A DNA stretch of 35,071 bases from Methylobacterium sp. J-048 (GTDB taxonomy: Bacteria > Pseudomonadota > Alphaproteobacteria > Rhizobiales > Beijerinckiaceae): positions 1-35,071 of the forward strand of contig NZ_JAKSYL010000057.1 of assembly GCF_022829515.1 (NCBI RefSeq), read 5' to 3'. The notes under the pieces are model-generated. The model did not search any database and was not told the origin of the DNA. It saw only the letters and a list, made by a program, of their open reading frames with translations. Of this stretch, positions 21,693 through 29,701 are shown in pieces; the first letter of the stretch is position 1, and every line of letters starts with the position of its first letter. The position numbers were made by a program, and so were the translations under genes.

Positions 21693-23353
21693 TGCGCGGT
21701 TCGGATTCGCGTGCGGCTTCGACGTCCGCCCCGCTGCTGGATGCCGCGCGGGTCCCCTCTCCCGAGCGGGAGAGGGACAGGGTGAGGGGTGCGACCGCTC
21801 CGGAAAATCCTGGTCCCTCACCCCAACCCTCTCCCGCATGGGAGAGGGGGCGCGTCGCGGTCTCGGCGCTCCAGGAGGGGCACGCATCAATCTGTGCAGA
21901 TCGCGACGCGCTCTCCTCCCCCTTGCGGGGAGGAGCCGGAGGTGGGGGTGGTGCAGATGGCACTGCTGCATCTCATCCTGCACCACCCCCACCCCTGACC
22001 CCTCCCCGCAAGGGGGAGGGGAAATCCGAGGCAGGTGAGGCGACGCTCGGCTGGCCCCAGATCGTCCGCCTCGGCCTGGTCCAGACCGCTCTGGGCAGCG
22101 TCGTCGTGCTGATGACCGCCACCCTCAACCGGGTGATGGTCGTCGAGCTGGCGCTCCCCGCCCTGGTGCCGGGGTTCCTCGTCGCCCTGCACTACGCCGC
22201 GCAGGTGCTGCGCCCGCGCTGGGGCTACGGCTCGGACCGGAGCGGGACGCGGACCCCCTGGATCGTCGGCGGCATGGCCGCGCTCTGCCTCGGCGGGTTC
22301 GGGGCGGCCTGCGGCACGGCGCTCGCCGCCACCGACCTGATGCTCGGCCTCGCGCTCGCGGCCCTGTCGTTCCTGTGCGTCGGGATCGGGGCCGGGGCGG
22401 CCGGGACGTCGTTGCTGGTTTTGCTGTCGGGGGGAGTCGCCCCGGCCCGGCGCGGGGCGGCGGCCACCATCGTCTGGGTGATGATGATCCTGGGCTTCGC
22501 CCTGACGGCGCCGCTCGCCGGGCATTTCTTGGATCCGTTCTCCGGCCTTCGGCTGGTTGCCGTCTCCGGTGCGGTCTCGGCCATCGCCTTCTGCGTCGCC
22601 GTGCTGGCGCTCACCGGGGTCGAGCGGCGCCTGCCGGTCCGGGCTCCGGAGCCCGAGACCGCCAAAAGACCGTTCTTCACGGTCCTGGCCCAGGTGCTCG
22701 GCGATCCCGAGGCCCGGACCTTCACGATCTTCGTGTTCGTGTCGATGCTGGCCTACAGCGCCCAGGAGCTGATCCTGGAACCCTATGCCGGGCTGGTCTT
22801 CGCCATGAGCCCCGGCGCTACCACCAAGCTCGCCGGGCTCCAGCACGGCGGCGTGCTCGCCGGGATGCTGCTGGTCGCCGGCGTGACGCTCGCCGCCCGC
22901 GGCACCCCCCTCGCCTCTCTGCGGCTGTGGATCGCGCTCGGCTGTGCCGGCTCGGCCGCCGCCCTGTTCGCGCTGGCCGCCGGCGGCGATGTCCTGCCCC
23001 TGCGGCCGGTGGTGTTCGCCTTGGGCGTCGCCAACGGCGCCTACGCGGTCGCCGCCATCGGCTCGATGATGGCGCTGGCCGGCCGCGGCGACGCCCGGGA
23101 GCGCGGCACCCGCATGGGCGTCTGGGGCGCGGCCCAGGGCATCGCCTTCGGGGCCGGCGGCTTCCTGGGGGCGGCGGCCGTGGATGCGGTGCGGCTGCTC
23201 ATCACGGCGGAGCCGGTCCAGGCCTACGCCGCCGTCTTCGCCGCGGAGGGGGTTCTGTTCCTCGCCGCTTTGGTGCTGGCCCTGCGGCTCGAGCCCGTCC
23301 GGGGCCCGGCCAGGGGCGCGATTCCGCTCAATCCCATCCTCGGCGCGAGGTGA
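21692..23353 (+). CDS. PucC-family MFS protein (Bch2/ORF428-like) with repeat-encoded N-terminal extension
   Basis: A PucC-branch major facilitator, the gene usually found between bchG and bchP. The conserved part starts at residue 119 (LGWPQIVRLGLVQTALGSVV) and includes TATLNRVMVVELALPALVPG and LEPYAGLVFAMSPGATTKLAG, shared with LhaA. It is thought to aid light-harvesting complex assembly or pigment handling; the exact role is unknown. From the ATG at 21692, which overlaps the bchG stop, the first 118 residues are extra. Most of them come from two palindromic repeats (21754-21850 and 21913-22022) read in frame (SPERERDRVRG, SSPLRGGAGGGGG, PPPPLTPPRKGEGK). No other ATG or GTG start lies just before residue 119, so the extension is probably translated. 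Total 553 aa versus about 430 in homologues. Confidence 0.88.
   Translation: MRGSDSRAASTSAPLLDAARVPSPERERDRVRGATAPENPGPSPQPSPAWERGRVAVSALQEGHASICADRDALSSPLRGGAGGGGGADGTAASHPAPPPPLTPPRKGEGKSEAGEATLGWPQIVRLGLVQTALGSVVVLMTATLNRVMVVELALPALVPGFLVALHYAAQVLRPRWGYGSDRSGTRTPWIVGGMAALCLGGFGAACGTALAATDLMLGLALAALSFLCVGIGAGAAGTSLLVLLSGGVAPARRGAAATIVWVMMILGFALTAPLAGHFLDPFSGLRLVAVSGAVSAIAFCVAVLALTGVERRLPVRAPEPETAKRPFFTVLAQVLGDPEARTFTIFVFVSMLAYSAQELILEPYAGLVFAMSPGATTKLAGLQHGGVLAGMLLVAGVTLAARGTPLASLRLWIALGCAGSAAALFALAAGGDVLPLRPVVFALGVANGAYAVAAIGSMMALAGRGDARERGTRMGVWGAAQGIAFGAGGFLGAAAVDAVRLLITAEPVQAYAAVFAAEGVLFLAALVLALRLEPVRGPARGAIPLNPILGAR
21754..21850. repeat. Family B palindromic repeat, copy 1 (in the MFS gene N-terminus)
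   Basis: Starts CCCCTCTCCCGAGCGGGAGA and ends CCCTCTCCCGCATGGGAGAG, with GGTGAGGGGT and CCCTCACCCC in between; each end is a hairpin and the whole is an inverted repeat. The reverse complement is nearly identical to 34771-34869. Confidence 0.88.
21913..22022. repeat. Family C palindromic repeat, copy 1 (in the MFS gene N-terminus)
   Basis: Left arm CTCCTCCCCCTTGCGGGGAG and right arm CCCCTCCCCGCAAGGGGGAG, with GGTGGGGGTGGTGCA and TGCACCACCCCCACC as inner arms. It is an uninterrupted version of the element that is split at 34703-35020, in the same orientation. Confidence 0.85.
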
Positions 23354-23357
23354 CGTG

Positions 23358-24572
23358 ATGGCACGATTGCAGGGTGATGCGTCCTACGACGTCGTGGTGG
23401 TCGGCGGCGGTCCCGCGGGGGCCACGGCGGCCACCGAGCTGGCCCGGGCCGGGCACGCGGTGCTGCTCCTCGACAAGCCGGGGCGGATCAAGCCCTGCGG
23501 CGGCGCGATCCCGCCCCGGCTGATCCGCGACTTCGCGATTCCCGATGCCCTGCTGGTCGCCAAGATCCGCTCCGCCCGGATGGTGGCACCGAGCGGCAAG
23601 GCCGTGGACATGCCGGTGGGCGAAGGCTTCGTCGGCATGGTCGACCGGCAGCATTTCGACCCCTGGCTGCGCGCCCGGGCGCAGCAGGCCGGCGCCGACT
23701 TGCGCGAGGCGGCATACGAAAAAATCACCCGTCCGGATGACGGCCTGTCGGTGGTCCATTTCACCACCGGCAAGGGCGAGGCCCAGGCCCGCCACACGGT
23801 CCGGGCGCGGCTGGTGATCGGCGCCGACGGGGCCTGCTCGCCGGTGGGCAAAGCCGAGGTGCCCGGCCACGACAAGATGAAGCAGGTCTTCGCCTATCAC
23901 GAGATCGTCCGGGTGCCGGCTCCCGACGCCCCCGGCGGGACGGCCGTCGATGCCGCCCGCTGCGACGTCTACTATCAGGGCCGGCACTCGCCGGATTTCT
24001 ACTCGTGGATCTTCCCGCACGGGGAGACCGCCAGCATCGGCACCGGCAGCGCCAGGAAGGGTTTTTCCCTGCGCTCCTCGATCCGGGCGCTGCGCGTCGC
24101 CACCGGCCTCGACGGCGCCGAGACGATCCGCCGGGAGGGCGCGCCCCTGCCGCTGAAGCCGCTCAAACGCTGGGACAACGGCCGCGACGTGCTGCTCGCG
24201 GGCGATGCGGCCGGCGTCGTCGCCCCGGCCTCCGGCGAGGGCATCTACTACGCGATGCTGGGCGGCCAGCTCTCGGCCGAGGCGGCGAAAACCTTCCTGG
24301 CCACCGGGGATGTCCGGGCGCTGGCAGGCGCGCGGAAACAGTTCATGAAGCTGCACGGCCGCGTGTTCTGGATCCTCGGGATGATGCAGTGGGTCTGGTA
24401 CCGCAGCGACGGCCTGCGCGAGCGCTTCGTCTCGATCTGCCGGGACAAGGACGTCCAGCAGCTCACCTGGGACAGCTACATGAACAAGGAGCTGGTCCGG
24501 TCCAAACCCGCCGCCCATGCGCGGATCTTCTTCAAGGACCTCGCCCACCTGTTCCGCTGGGTCTCCCCGTGA
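23358..24572 (+). CDS. bchP: Geranylgeranyl (bacterio)chlorophyll reductase (BchP)
   Basis: FAD-dependent reductase that turns the geranylgeranyl tail into phytyl. The protein is 404 aa. The FAD-binding GGGPAG (residues 16-21) lies in YDVVVVGGGPAGATAA, and DKPGRIKPCGGAIPPRL (about 39-55) is diagnostic for the BchP/ChlP group. A second nucleotide motif, VLLAGDAAGVVAPASGEGIY, is near residue 278. The ATG (23358) follows the MFS stop by 4 nt. The TGA overlaps the tspO GTG start by 4 nt. Confidence 0.97.
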   Translation: MARLQGDASYDVVVVGGGPAGATAATELARAGHAVLLLDKPGRIKPCGGAIPPRLIRDFAIPDALLVAKIRSARMVAPSGKAVDMPVGEGFVGMVDRQHFDPWLRARAQQAGADLREAAYEKITRPDDGLSVVHFTTGKGEAQARHTVRARLVIGADGACSPVGKAEVPGHDKMKQVFAYHEIVRVPAPDAPGGTAVDAARCDVYYQGRHSPDFYSWIFPHGETASIGTGSARKGFSLRSSIRALRVATGLDGAETIRREGAPLPLKPLKRWDNGRDVLLAGDAAGVVAPASGEGIYYAMLGGQLSAEAAKTFLATGDVRALAGARKQFMKLHGRVFWILGMMQWVWYRSDGLRERFVSICRDKDVQQLTWDSYMNKELVRSKPAAHARIFFKDLAHLFRWVSP

Positions 24573-25072
24573 TTTTTTCGGACTTGGACGCCAGCTGGGG
24601 GCCGCCTGCCGTTGCAGCATCGGCCGCCGTGGTGGTTGCCGTCGCCGGCGCCGTCGCGACCAAGACGGATGCCTGGTACCGGCACCTGCGCTTTCCGTCC
24701 TGGAAGCCGCCGGACTGGGCGTTCGGGCCGGTCTGGACCACCATCTTCCTGCTGACCACCATCGCCGCCGTGATGGCCTGGAACGGCGATCCCGATCCGA
24801 CAGCCCGGGTCCAGCTGCTCGCCGCCTACGCGGTGAACGGCGTGCTCAACATCGCCTGGAGCGTGCTGTTCTTTCGGTTCCGCCGGCCCGACTGGGCGCT
24901 GGCCGAGGTCGCGGCCCTGTGGCTGTCGATCGCCGTGCTCGTGCTGGTCACCGGCCGCGTCTCGGTCGCGGCCGGGCTGATGAACCTGCCCTATCTCGCC
25001 TGGGTCAGCGTCGCCGCCTGCCTGAACCTGCGGATCGTGCGGCTCAACGCGCCGTTCCGGGGCCTGGCCTGA
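24569..25072 (+). CDS. tspO: TspO/MBR family tryptophan-rich sensory protein
   Basis: A 167-aa, five-helix membrane protein. Family motifs include the conserved WYRHLRFPSWKPPDWAFGPV (about 35-54), NIAWSVLFFRFRRPDWALAE (about 95-114) and LPYLAWVSVAACLNLRI near the end. TspO binds tetrapyrroles; in Rhodobacter sphaeroides it acts as a negative regulator of photosynthesis genes under oxygen. The start is GTG 24569, overlapping the bchP stop (GTGA); no nearby ATG keeps the N-terminal helix. It overlaps the next gene by 1 nt. Its place here, coupled to bchP, suggests a link to pigment intermediates. Confidence 0.93.
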   Translation: MIFSDLDASWGPPAVAASAAVVVAVAGAVATKTDAWYRHLRFPSWKPPDWAFGPVWTTIFLLTTIAAVMAWNGDPDPTARVQLLAAYAVNGVLNIAWSVLFFRFRRPDWALAEVAALWLSIAVLVLVTGRVSVAAGLMNLPYLAWVSVAACLNLRIVRLNAPFRGLA

Positions 25073-25419
25073 TGGAGGCCCTGTTCGCCTCGGGCCGGAT
25101 CGTCGATGCGATCCTGGCGCTGGTGGTTCTGGAGGCGCTGCTGCTCGCCTGGCTGGCCCGGCGCCGCGGGGTCGGCCTGCCGCCGCTCCTGGCCAACCTG
25201 GCCGCCGGAGCCGCCTTGATGCTGGCGCTCCGGGCCGCCCTGGTCGGATCCGGCTGGCCGATCGTCGCCGCCTGGATGCTCGCGGGGCTCCTGGCCCACC
25301 TCACCGATCTCGGTCTTCGGTTCCGGACGGCCGCCACGGCGCATCGCCGCACCCCGCCGCAGGCCGGAACAACGCCGGGAAACCCCGCGTTCTCGGCCAG
25401 CACCCTGGAAAACCTATAA
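25072..25419 (+). CDS. Small integral membrane protein, function unknown
   Basis: A 115-aa protein with three predicted helices (VDAILALVVLEALLLAWLA, about 11-29; LLANLAAGAALMLALRAALV, about 39-58; WPIVAAWMLAGLLAHLTDL, about 62-80) and a hydrophilic C-terminal tail. I do not recognise the family with confidence. ATG 25072 overlaps the tspO stop by 1 nt (TGATG), so it is coupled to tspO and is the last gene of the bchG-to-tspO set. A link to TspO is inferred only from this. Confidence 0.8.
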   Translation: MEALFASGRIVDAILALVVLEALLLAWLARRRGVGLPPLLANLAAGAALMLALRAALVGSGWPIVAAWMLAGLLAHLTDLGLRFRTAATAHRRTPPQAGTTPGNPAFSASTLENL

Positions 25420-25441
25420 AGACGGCACGGGAGAGGTCGCC

Positions 25442-27028
25442 ATGCAGCGCAGGATTGCCCGCTCCTCCGGCCGGACCGCGGCCCCGATGCTGGCGGGCCT
25501 GCTGCTCGCGTTCCCGGCCCTGGCGCAGGACGGGTCCGACCCGGTCGAGCGCGGAAAATACCTCGTGACCATGGGCGATTGCGCCGCCTGCCACACCGCG
25601 CCCGGCGGCAAGTTCCTGGCCGGCAACTACGCGCTCAACATGCCGTTCGGGGTGATCATGACCCCCAACCTCACCCCCGACAAGGAGACCGGGCTCGGCG
25701 ATTACTCTTACGCCGACTTCGAGAAGTCCTTCCGCCAGGGCTACAGCAAGCATGTCGGGTATCTGTACCCGGCCTTCCCGTTCGGCTGGTACACCAAGGT
25801 CACCGACGAGGACACGCAGGCGATCTGGGCCTATCTGCAATCGCTCCCGCCGGTGAACGAGAAGCGCAGGGACAACCAGATCCCGTTCCCGTTCAACGTC
25901 CGCACCGCGCTGGTGACCTGGCGGACCGCCTTCTTCACCGAAGCCCGCTTCAAGCCGGATCCGAACGCCAGCGCCGAGGTCAACCGCGGCGGCTACCTGG
26001 TCGAGGGGCTGGGCCACTGCGCCATGTGCCACAACGAGAACAAGCTCGTCGGCAATTCGAGCTTCGCCGGCCGCTTCGGCGGCGGCGTCATCGACGGCTG
26101 GTACGCCCCCAACATCACGCCTGACGGCCACCAGGGCATCGGCGCCTGGACCGACGAGCAGGTGGTGACCTACCTCAAGACCGGCACCGCCCCGGGCGAC
26201 CGCCCCGGCGTCGCCGCCGGCCCGATGCGCCAGACCATCATGGAATCCCTCTCCAAGGTGAAGGAGGACGACCTGAAGGCGATGGTCGCCTACCTGCGCA
26301 CGGTCCCGGCCAAGCAGACCTACAAGCCGAAGGACCTCGCGTCCTTCGACACCCCCGACGCCCCCGGCGCCTCGACCTACCTGACCTACTGCTCCTCCTG
26401 CCACCAGCCCGACGGCAAGGGCATCGAGGGCGCGGTGCCGGCGCTCGCCGGCAACACCTCCGTCCAGTCCGAAGGCCCCGAGACGGTGCTGCGGGTGATC
26501 TACGGCGGCCTCGCGGCCCAGAGCGGGCTCGCCCCGATGGTGGCGATCGGCCAGCAGATGACCGATGTCGAGGTCAAGAACGTCACCGATTACATCCGCA
26601 ACTCCTGGGGCAACAAGGCGCCCCCGGTGACCGGCACCAAGGCCTCCGAGGCCCGGGCCGCCACCAAGACCATGCTGGCCGGCACCGCCCCCTGCGCCGA
26701 GATCGAGCAGGACAAGCTGAAGGCGGCCTTCGACAAGGTCGGCGTCGCGGCGACGCTCAGTGGCCTGAAGCAGCAGGATTTCGTGCCGACGCTGACCCGG
26801 GTGGTGCCGCAGATCAAGGCGGCCGATACCGGCGCGTCCGACGACGACGTGGTCAACGCCCTGACCACGGCCTTCTGCAAGGTCGGCCGCGACGACCCGC
26901 AATACGCGGCCCCGAGCTGGCCCGCGGTGATCGGCTCCTTCGCCAACGTCGCCTACAGCCAGGTGAAGAACCCGGAGAAGCAGGCGGCGAACGTCCCCAC
27001 CGCCACCACGCCGCCGGTGAAGAACTGA
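25442..27028 (+). CDS. Periplasmic triheme cytochrome c (alcohol/sugar dehydrogenase cytochrome-subunit type)
   Basis: A 528-aa exported protein with a signal peptide cleaved near ALA-QDG (residue 29). It has three CxxCH heme sites: CAACH (47-51), CAMCH (193-197) and CSSCH (317-321), each followed by a cytochrome c fold. The segments YLVTMGDCAACHTAPGGKF and GGYLVEGLGHCAMCHNENKL match the cytochrome subunit of membrane-bound PQQ or FAD dehydrogenases (AdhB or gluconate dehydrogenase type), which passes electrons to quinone or oxidase. About 130 residues after the last heme domain (from about 395) carry two lone cysteines and no known motif. GGGAGAGG lies 6 nt before the ATG. No dehydrogenase subunit is adjacent, so its partner is unknown. 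Confidence 0.88.
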   Translation: MQRRIARSSGRTAAPMLAGLLLAFPALAQDGSDPVERGKYLVTMGDCAACHTAPGGKFLAGNYALNMPFGVIMTPNLTPDKETGLGDYSYADFEKSFRQGYSKHVGYLYPAFPFGWYTKVTDEDTQAIWAYLQSLPPVNEKRRDNQIPFPFNVRTALVTWRTAFFTEARFKPDPNASAEVNRGGYLVEGLGHCAMCHNENKLVGNSSFAGRFGGGVIDGWYAPNITPDGHQGIGAWTDEQVVTYLKTGTAPGDRPGVAAGPMRQTIMESLSKVKEDDLKAMVAYLRTVPAKQTYKPKDLASFDTPDAPGASTYLTYCSSCHQPDGKGIEGAVPALAGNTSVQSEGPETVLRVIYGGLAAQSGLAPMVAIGQQMTDVEVKNVTDYIRNSWGNKAPPVTGTKASEARAATKTMLAGTAPCAEIEQDKLKAAFDKVGVAATLSGLKQQDFVPTLTRVVPQIKAADTGASDDDVVNALTTAFCKVGRDDPQYAAPSWPAVIGSFANVAYSQVKNPEKQAANVPTATTPPVKN

Positions 27029-27137
27029 TTTCTTTTCAGGAGGGGGGCGGGGCGTGGTGCGCCTCGCCCCACGGGAACGGACACGGCCGCGCTTCGTTTG
27101 AGCCGGAACCCCTCAGGCCCGAAGGCCCGGAGTGCTC

Positions 27138-27311
27138 GTGTCCAGCCTCGTCCGCATCCTGCTCGCGATCTTCATCCCCCCGGTGGCGGTGCTCGTCACC
27201 ACCGGGTTCGGCCTGCAGTTCCTGCTGAACATCCTGCTCTGGCTGATCTTCTGGCTGCCAGGCACCGTCCACGCCCTGTGGCTGATGAACCGCGAACGGC
27301 CGCTGCTCTAA
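27138..27311 (+). CDS. Pmp3/YqaE family small membrane protein (UPF0057)
   Basis: A 57-aa peptide starting GTG TCC AGC (VSSLVRILLAIFIPPVAVLV), with a second helix FGLQFLLNILLWLIFWLPG and ending HALWLMNRERPLL. It has the family architecture: a PPVAV turn in helix one and LPGTVHALW in helix two. Pmp3 proteins are stress-related proteolipids affecting membrane potential. GGAG sits 5 nt before the GTG; GTG 27132 is an alternative. It is convergent with the L,D-transpeptidase, with 3 nt between the stops. Confidence 0.85.
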   Translation: MSSLVRILLAIFIPPVAVLVTTGFGLQFLLNILLWLIFWLPGTVHALWLMNRERPLL

Positions 27312-27314
27312 ACC

Positions 27315-28796
27315 CTACGGCTTCGCCTTGGCCTCCGGCTCGCCCTTGCGCAGGGCGAGCTTTGCATCCGGCTTCGCATCCGCCTTGGCCTCGACCTTGG
27401 CGGTCTTCACCGGGTGCGCCTTGGCCGCCGCCTTGGGGGCGACCTTGTCGGCCGCGTGCGCGAGCTTGACCGGCTCGGGCACCACGGTGGCGTCTACCGC
27501 CGGGGTGGCGGGGGCCGCCGGCTTCTCCTTGTCGAACAGGGAGCCCAGCACCTTCTGGTAGCTGCTCGAATCGCCGTCGGCGTCGGCCACCGTGATCCGG
27601 GCCGGCTTCTCGCCGACCGACGCGGTGGTCTCGACCCGGAGTTCCGGCTCGGTGCGGTTGGCCATCAGCGTCGTGGCCGCGGGCTTCTGGCCCCGGACGG
27701 CCTTCGCGGCGGCCTTGGCGGGGAGCGCCGGCTCGATGCCCGCCATCATCGTCGGCTGACCCTTCGGCTCGATCTCGATCTCCTGCGGCCCGGCCGCCAG
27801 GGTCTCGGGCCGGCTGACGTCGCCGAGATTGTGCCGGCCGAACTCCTTGGCGTCGTAGGGCAGCACGGTCTCGGTGCCGCCGAGGCTCGCGAAGGCGCTG
27901 GTGTTGGCCGGCGGCCGGAACACCGGGTTCTGGCCGCCATCCTGGTAGACCACCCGCACGGCCGGGGTACCCTTGGCGACCAGCTCGGCGACCTCGCGCT
28001 CGTCGTGCTCGCGCTTCTCGGCCACCAGCGGGTCGACCTTCGGCTTGCACGCGCCGGCGGCCGCGTCCGAGCCGCCGAACACGTATTTGGTGCCGCACTG
28101 GCCGACCTTCGGCTCCTCGCGCAGGGCCTCGAAATAATCCGAGCCCTCCTTGAGGTTCTGCCAGAACGGCATGTTCGGGTCGTTGCGGAACTTGGCCATG
28201 TTCTGGGCCGTCATCCGGAACGGGTAGGACTGGAACTGGAAGCTGCGCTGGCCGCCGATGAACGCTTCCCGGGCCACCGCGTAGATCTCCGCGATGGTGG
28301 CGTCGGTCATGGCGAAGCACCCCGCCGACGAGCAGGTGCCGTGCACCATCAGGTACCGGCCGCTGCGCCCGTTGGCCCGGTCGACCGCGTTGGGGAAGCC
28401 GGTGTCGAACGAGAGATAGTACGACGAATTCGGGTTCATCAGCCCCGGGGTGATCGTGTAAAAACCCTCCGGCGCCTGCCGGTCGCCCTCGCGGACCTTC
28501 GGCCCGAGCTGGCCGGACCAGCGGCAGATCGGGTAGGTCTTCAGCAGCGCGTAGCGGCCGTCGCCGCCGCGCTTCCAGACCTCCATCTCCGCTTCCTTCT
28601 TGTAGGCGCGGATCAGGATCGGGTCGGATTGCTGCATGCCCTTGGTCTGCATTAGGGCGAGCGTCTGGGGGGCGATGGGCGCGATGCTGCGCGCGGTCGG
28701 GCCGTTGATGCCCGAGCCGTCCTGGCAGCCGGCCAGCGCGAGGGCCAGCAGGGAAGCGGCCGCCAGCAGTCGCACCGTCGCGAGACGCGCCGTCAT
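27315..28796 (-). CDS. Lipoprotein L,D-transpeptidase family protein (YafK-like)
   Basis: A 493-aa protein with a lipoprotein signal: LAAASLLALALAGC, lipidated Cys24. The L,D-transpeptidase (YkuD) domain covers about residues 55-190, with the catalytic signature H152-G-T-C-S-S-A-G-C160. The motif WSGQLGPKVREGDRQAPEGFY is typical of the YafK subgroup (murein cross-link editing or lipoprotein attachment). From about residue 230 the protein is a long low-complexity tail rich in Ala, Lys, Pro and Glu (KAAAKAVRGQ, KVEAKADAKPDAK), probably reaching through the periplasm or binding the wall. ATG at 28796 has GAGG 6 nt upstream; the frame open to 28952 lacks a signal peptide and is not used. Confidence 0.88.
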   Translation of the reverse strand: MTARLATVRLLAAASLLALALAGCQDGSGINGPTARSIAPIAPQTLALMQTKGMQQSDPILIRAYKKEAEMEVWKRGGDGRYALLKTYPICRWSGQLGPKVREGDRQAPEGFYTITPGLMNPNSSYYLSFDTGFPNAVDRANGRSGRYLMVHGTCSSAGCFAMTDATIAEIYAVAREAFIGGQRSFQFQSYPFRMTAQNMAKFRNDPNMPFWQNLKEGSDYFEALREEPKVGQCGTKYVFGGSDAAAGACKPKVDPLVAEKREHDEREVAELVAKGTPAVRVVYQDGGQNPVFRPPANTSAFASLGGTETVLPYDAKEFGRHNLGDVSRPETLAAGPQEIEIEPKGQPTMMAGIEPALPAKAAAKAVRGQKPAATTLMANRTEPELRVETTASVGEKPARITVADADGDSSSYQKVLGSLFDKEKPAAPATPAVDATVVPEPVKLAHAADKVAPKAAAKAHPVKTAKVEAKADAKPDAKLALRKGEPEAKAKP

Positions 28797-29281
28797 GGGG
28801 AACCTCGTCGTCTTCGTGCGTCCGGCGGCCTTTTGATAGCCGACATCGGGCGCCACTCCCCAACCCAATAGGCTCGTTAAGCTTGCACCTTTGTTACCGC
28901 AAGATCCTGTCGGCAACAGGGCACGGGACTCTTCGGTGGATGGCGGTGCCACCGGGCCTGCGGGAAAGGCCTTTTGGGCCGAATCATCGGCGACGAAAAC
29001 TTTGTTTTTTCAACAGCTTCGGATGTGCCTCGGCCCCAAGCCGTCCATCGCGTCGTTCCGGGGCCGCGCAGCGGAGCACGGAGCCACGAGGTGGTTGATC
29101 CGGCCGCCTTATTGGTGACGAGACGCGCGCCGCAACGACCAGCTTGCGCCATTTCGGCAAAATCGCCAGCTTTCGATGGCGCGCAAGGGCCGCGGAATCA
29201 GCGAGCGATGGGCATCGGTATTCGGTTCGATCCGGGCGTCACGTGGGCCGGAACCGGCTCGCCGAGCGACAGGCGCCGCCC
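28797..29281. other. 485-nt intergenic region
   Basis: Lies between divergent genes. On the minus strand TTGCGG-17-TAACGA around 28875-28905 could be a weak promoter for the L,D-transpeptidase. An AT-rich run (AAAACTTTGTTTTTTCAAC, 28996-29014) stands out but has no hairpin. I see no gene in it. Confidence 0.35.
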
Positions 29282-29533
29282 ATGACGGCGCTCTCGCTCG
29301 ACACCTATGCCCTGGTCCGTCGGCTCAAGGCATCCGGCCTGTCCGAGGATCAGGCCGAGGCGATCACCAGCGCGCTTCGCGAGAGTCGCGATGCCGATCT
29401 CGCAAGCCTCGTCACGAAGACCGATCTGGCTGAGGCCAAGTTCGATATCATGACAGGGGTGATCGGCTCGATCGGCTTCCAGACGATCGTCATCGTCGGC
29501 GCGATCGTCGCCCTGTCGCGCACCATGCACTGA
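29282..29533 (+). CDS. Small coiled-coil membrane protein (DUF1640/CCDC90-like)
   Basis: An 83-aa protein: an N-terminal helical part (TYALVRRLKASGLSEDQAEA), a charged coiled-coil stretch (ALRESRDADLASLVTKTDL) and one C-terminal membrane helix (IGFQTIVIVGAIVAL). This layout is common for small DUF1640-like proteins in Methylobacterium, though this one is shorter than usual. ATG 29282 has no clear ribosome site. It is followed by a palindrome cluster and terminator at 29573-29669. Confidence 0.65.
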   Translation: MTALSLDTYALVRRLKASGLSEDQAEAITSALRESRDADLASLVTKTDLAEAKFDIMTGVIGSIGFQTIVIVGAIVALSRTMH

Positions 29534-29572
29534 CGGAACCGGGTTTCTAGAGGGCTCGGCTCTTGAGTGGGG

Positions 29573-29669
29573 TATCGGGGCGAGGCCCCGATAAATCGGA
29601 CGAAGTCCGACAGCAGGGCTCCGCCCTGCACCCGCAAAAGGTCCCGGACCTTTTGAATCCGGGACTTTT
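29573..29669. terminator. Array of hairpins with bidirectional terminator
   Basis: Four back-to-back perfect stems: TATCGGGGC/GCCCCGATA (29573-29593), TCGGAC/GTCCGA (29596-29610), GCAGGGC/GCCCTGC (29613-29629), and AAAAGGTCC/GGACCTTTT (29636-29654). The last overlaps GTCCCGGA-9-TCCGGGAC (29641-29665), which is followed by TTTTA; on the opposite strand it is followed by CTTTT. It lies between convergent genes (small coiled-coil gene and the MFS exporter) and can serve both as a rho-independent terminator. Confidence 0.7.
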
Positions 29670-29701
29670 ACGGATGACTGCAAGTGCTTGAGCGGGCAAT
29701 G

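Noticed and set aside
18201..21992. 1263-codon minus-strand open frame opposite the aerR-like gene, ppsR and bchG
   Set aside because: It is antisense to three well-supported genes and shows only low-complexity His/Gln/Arg-rich sequence.
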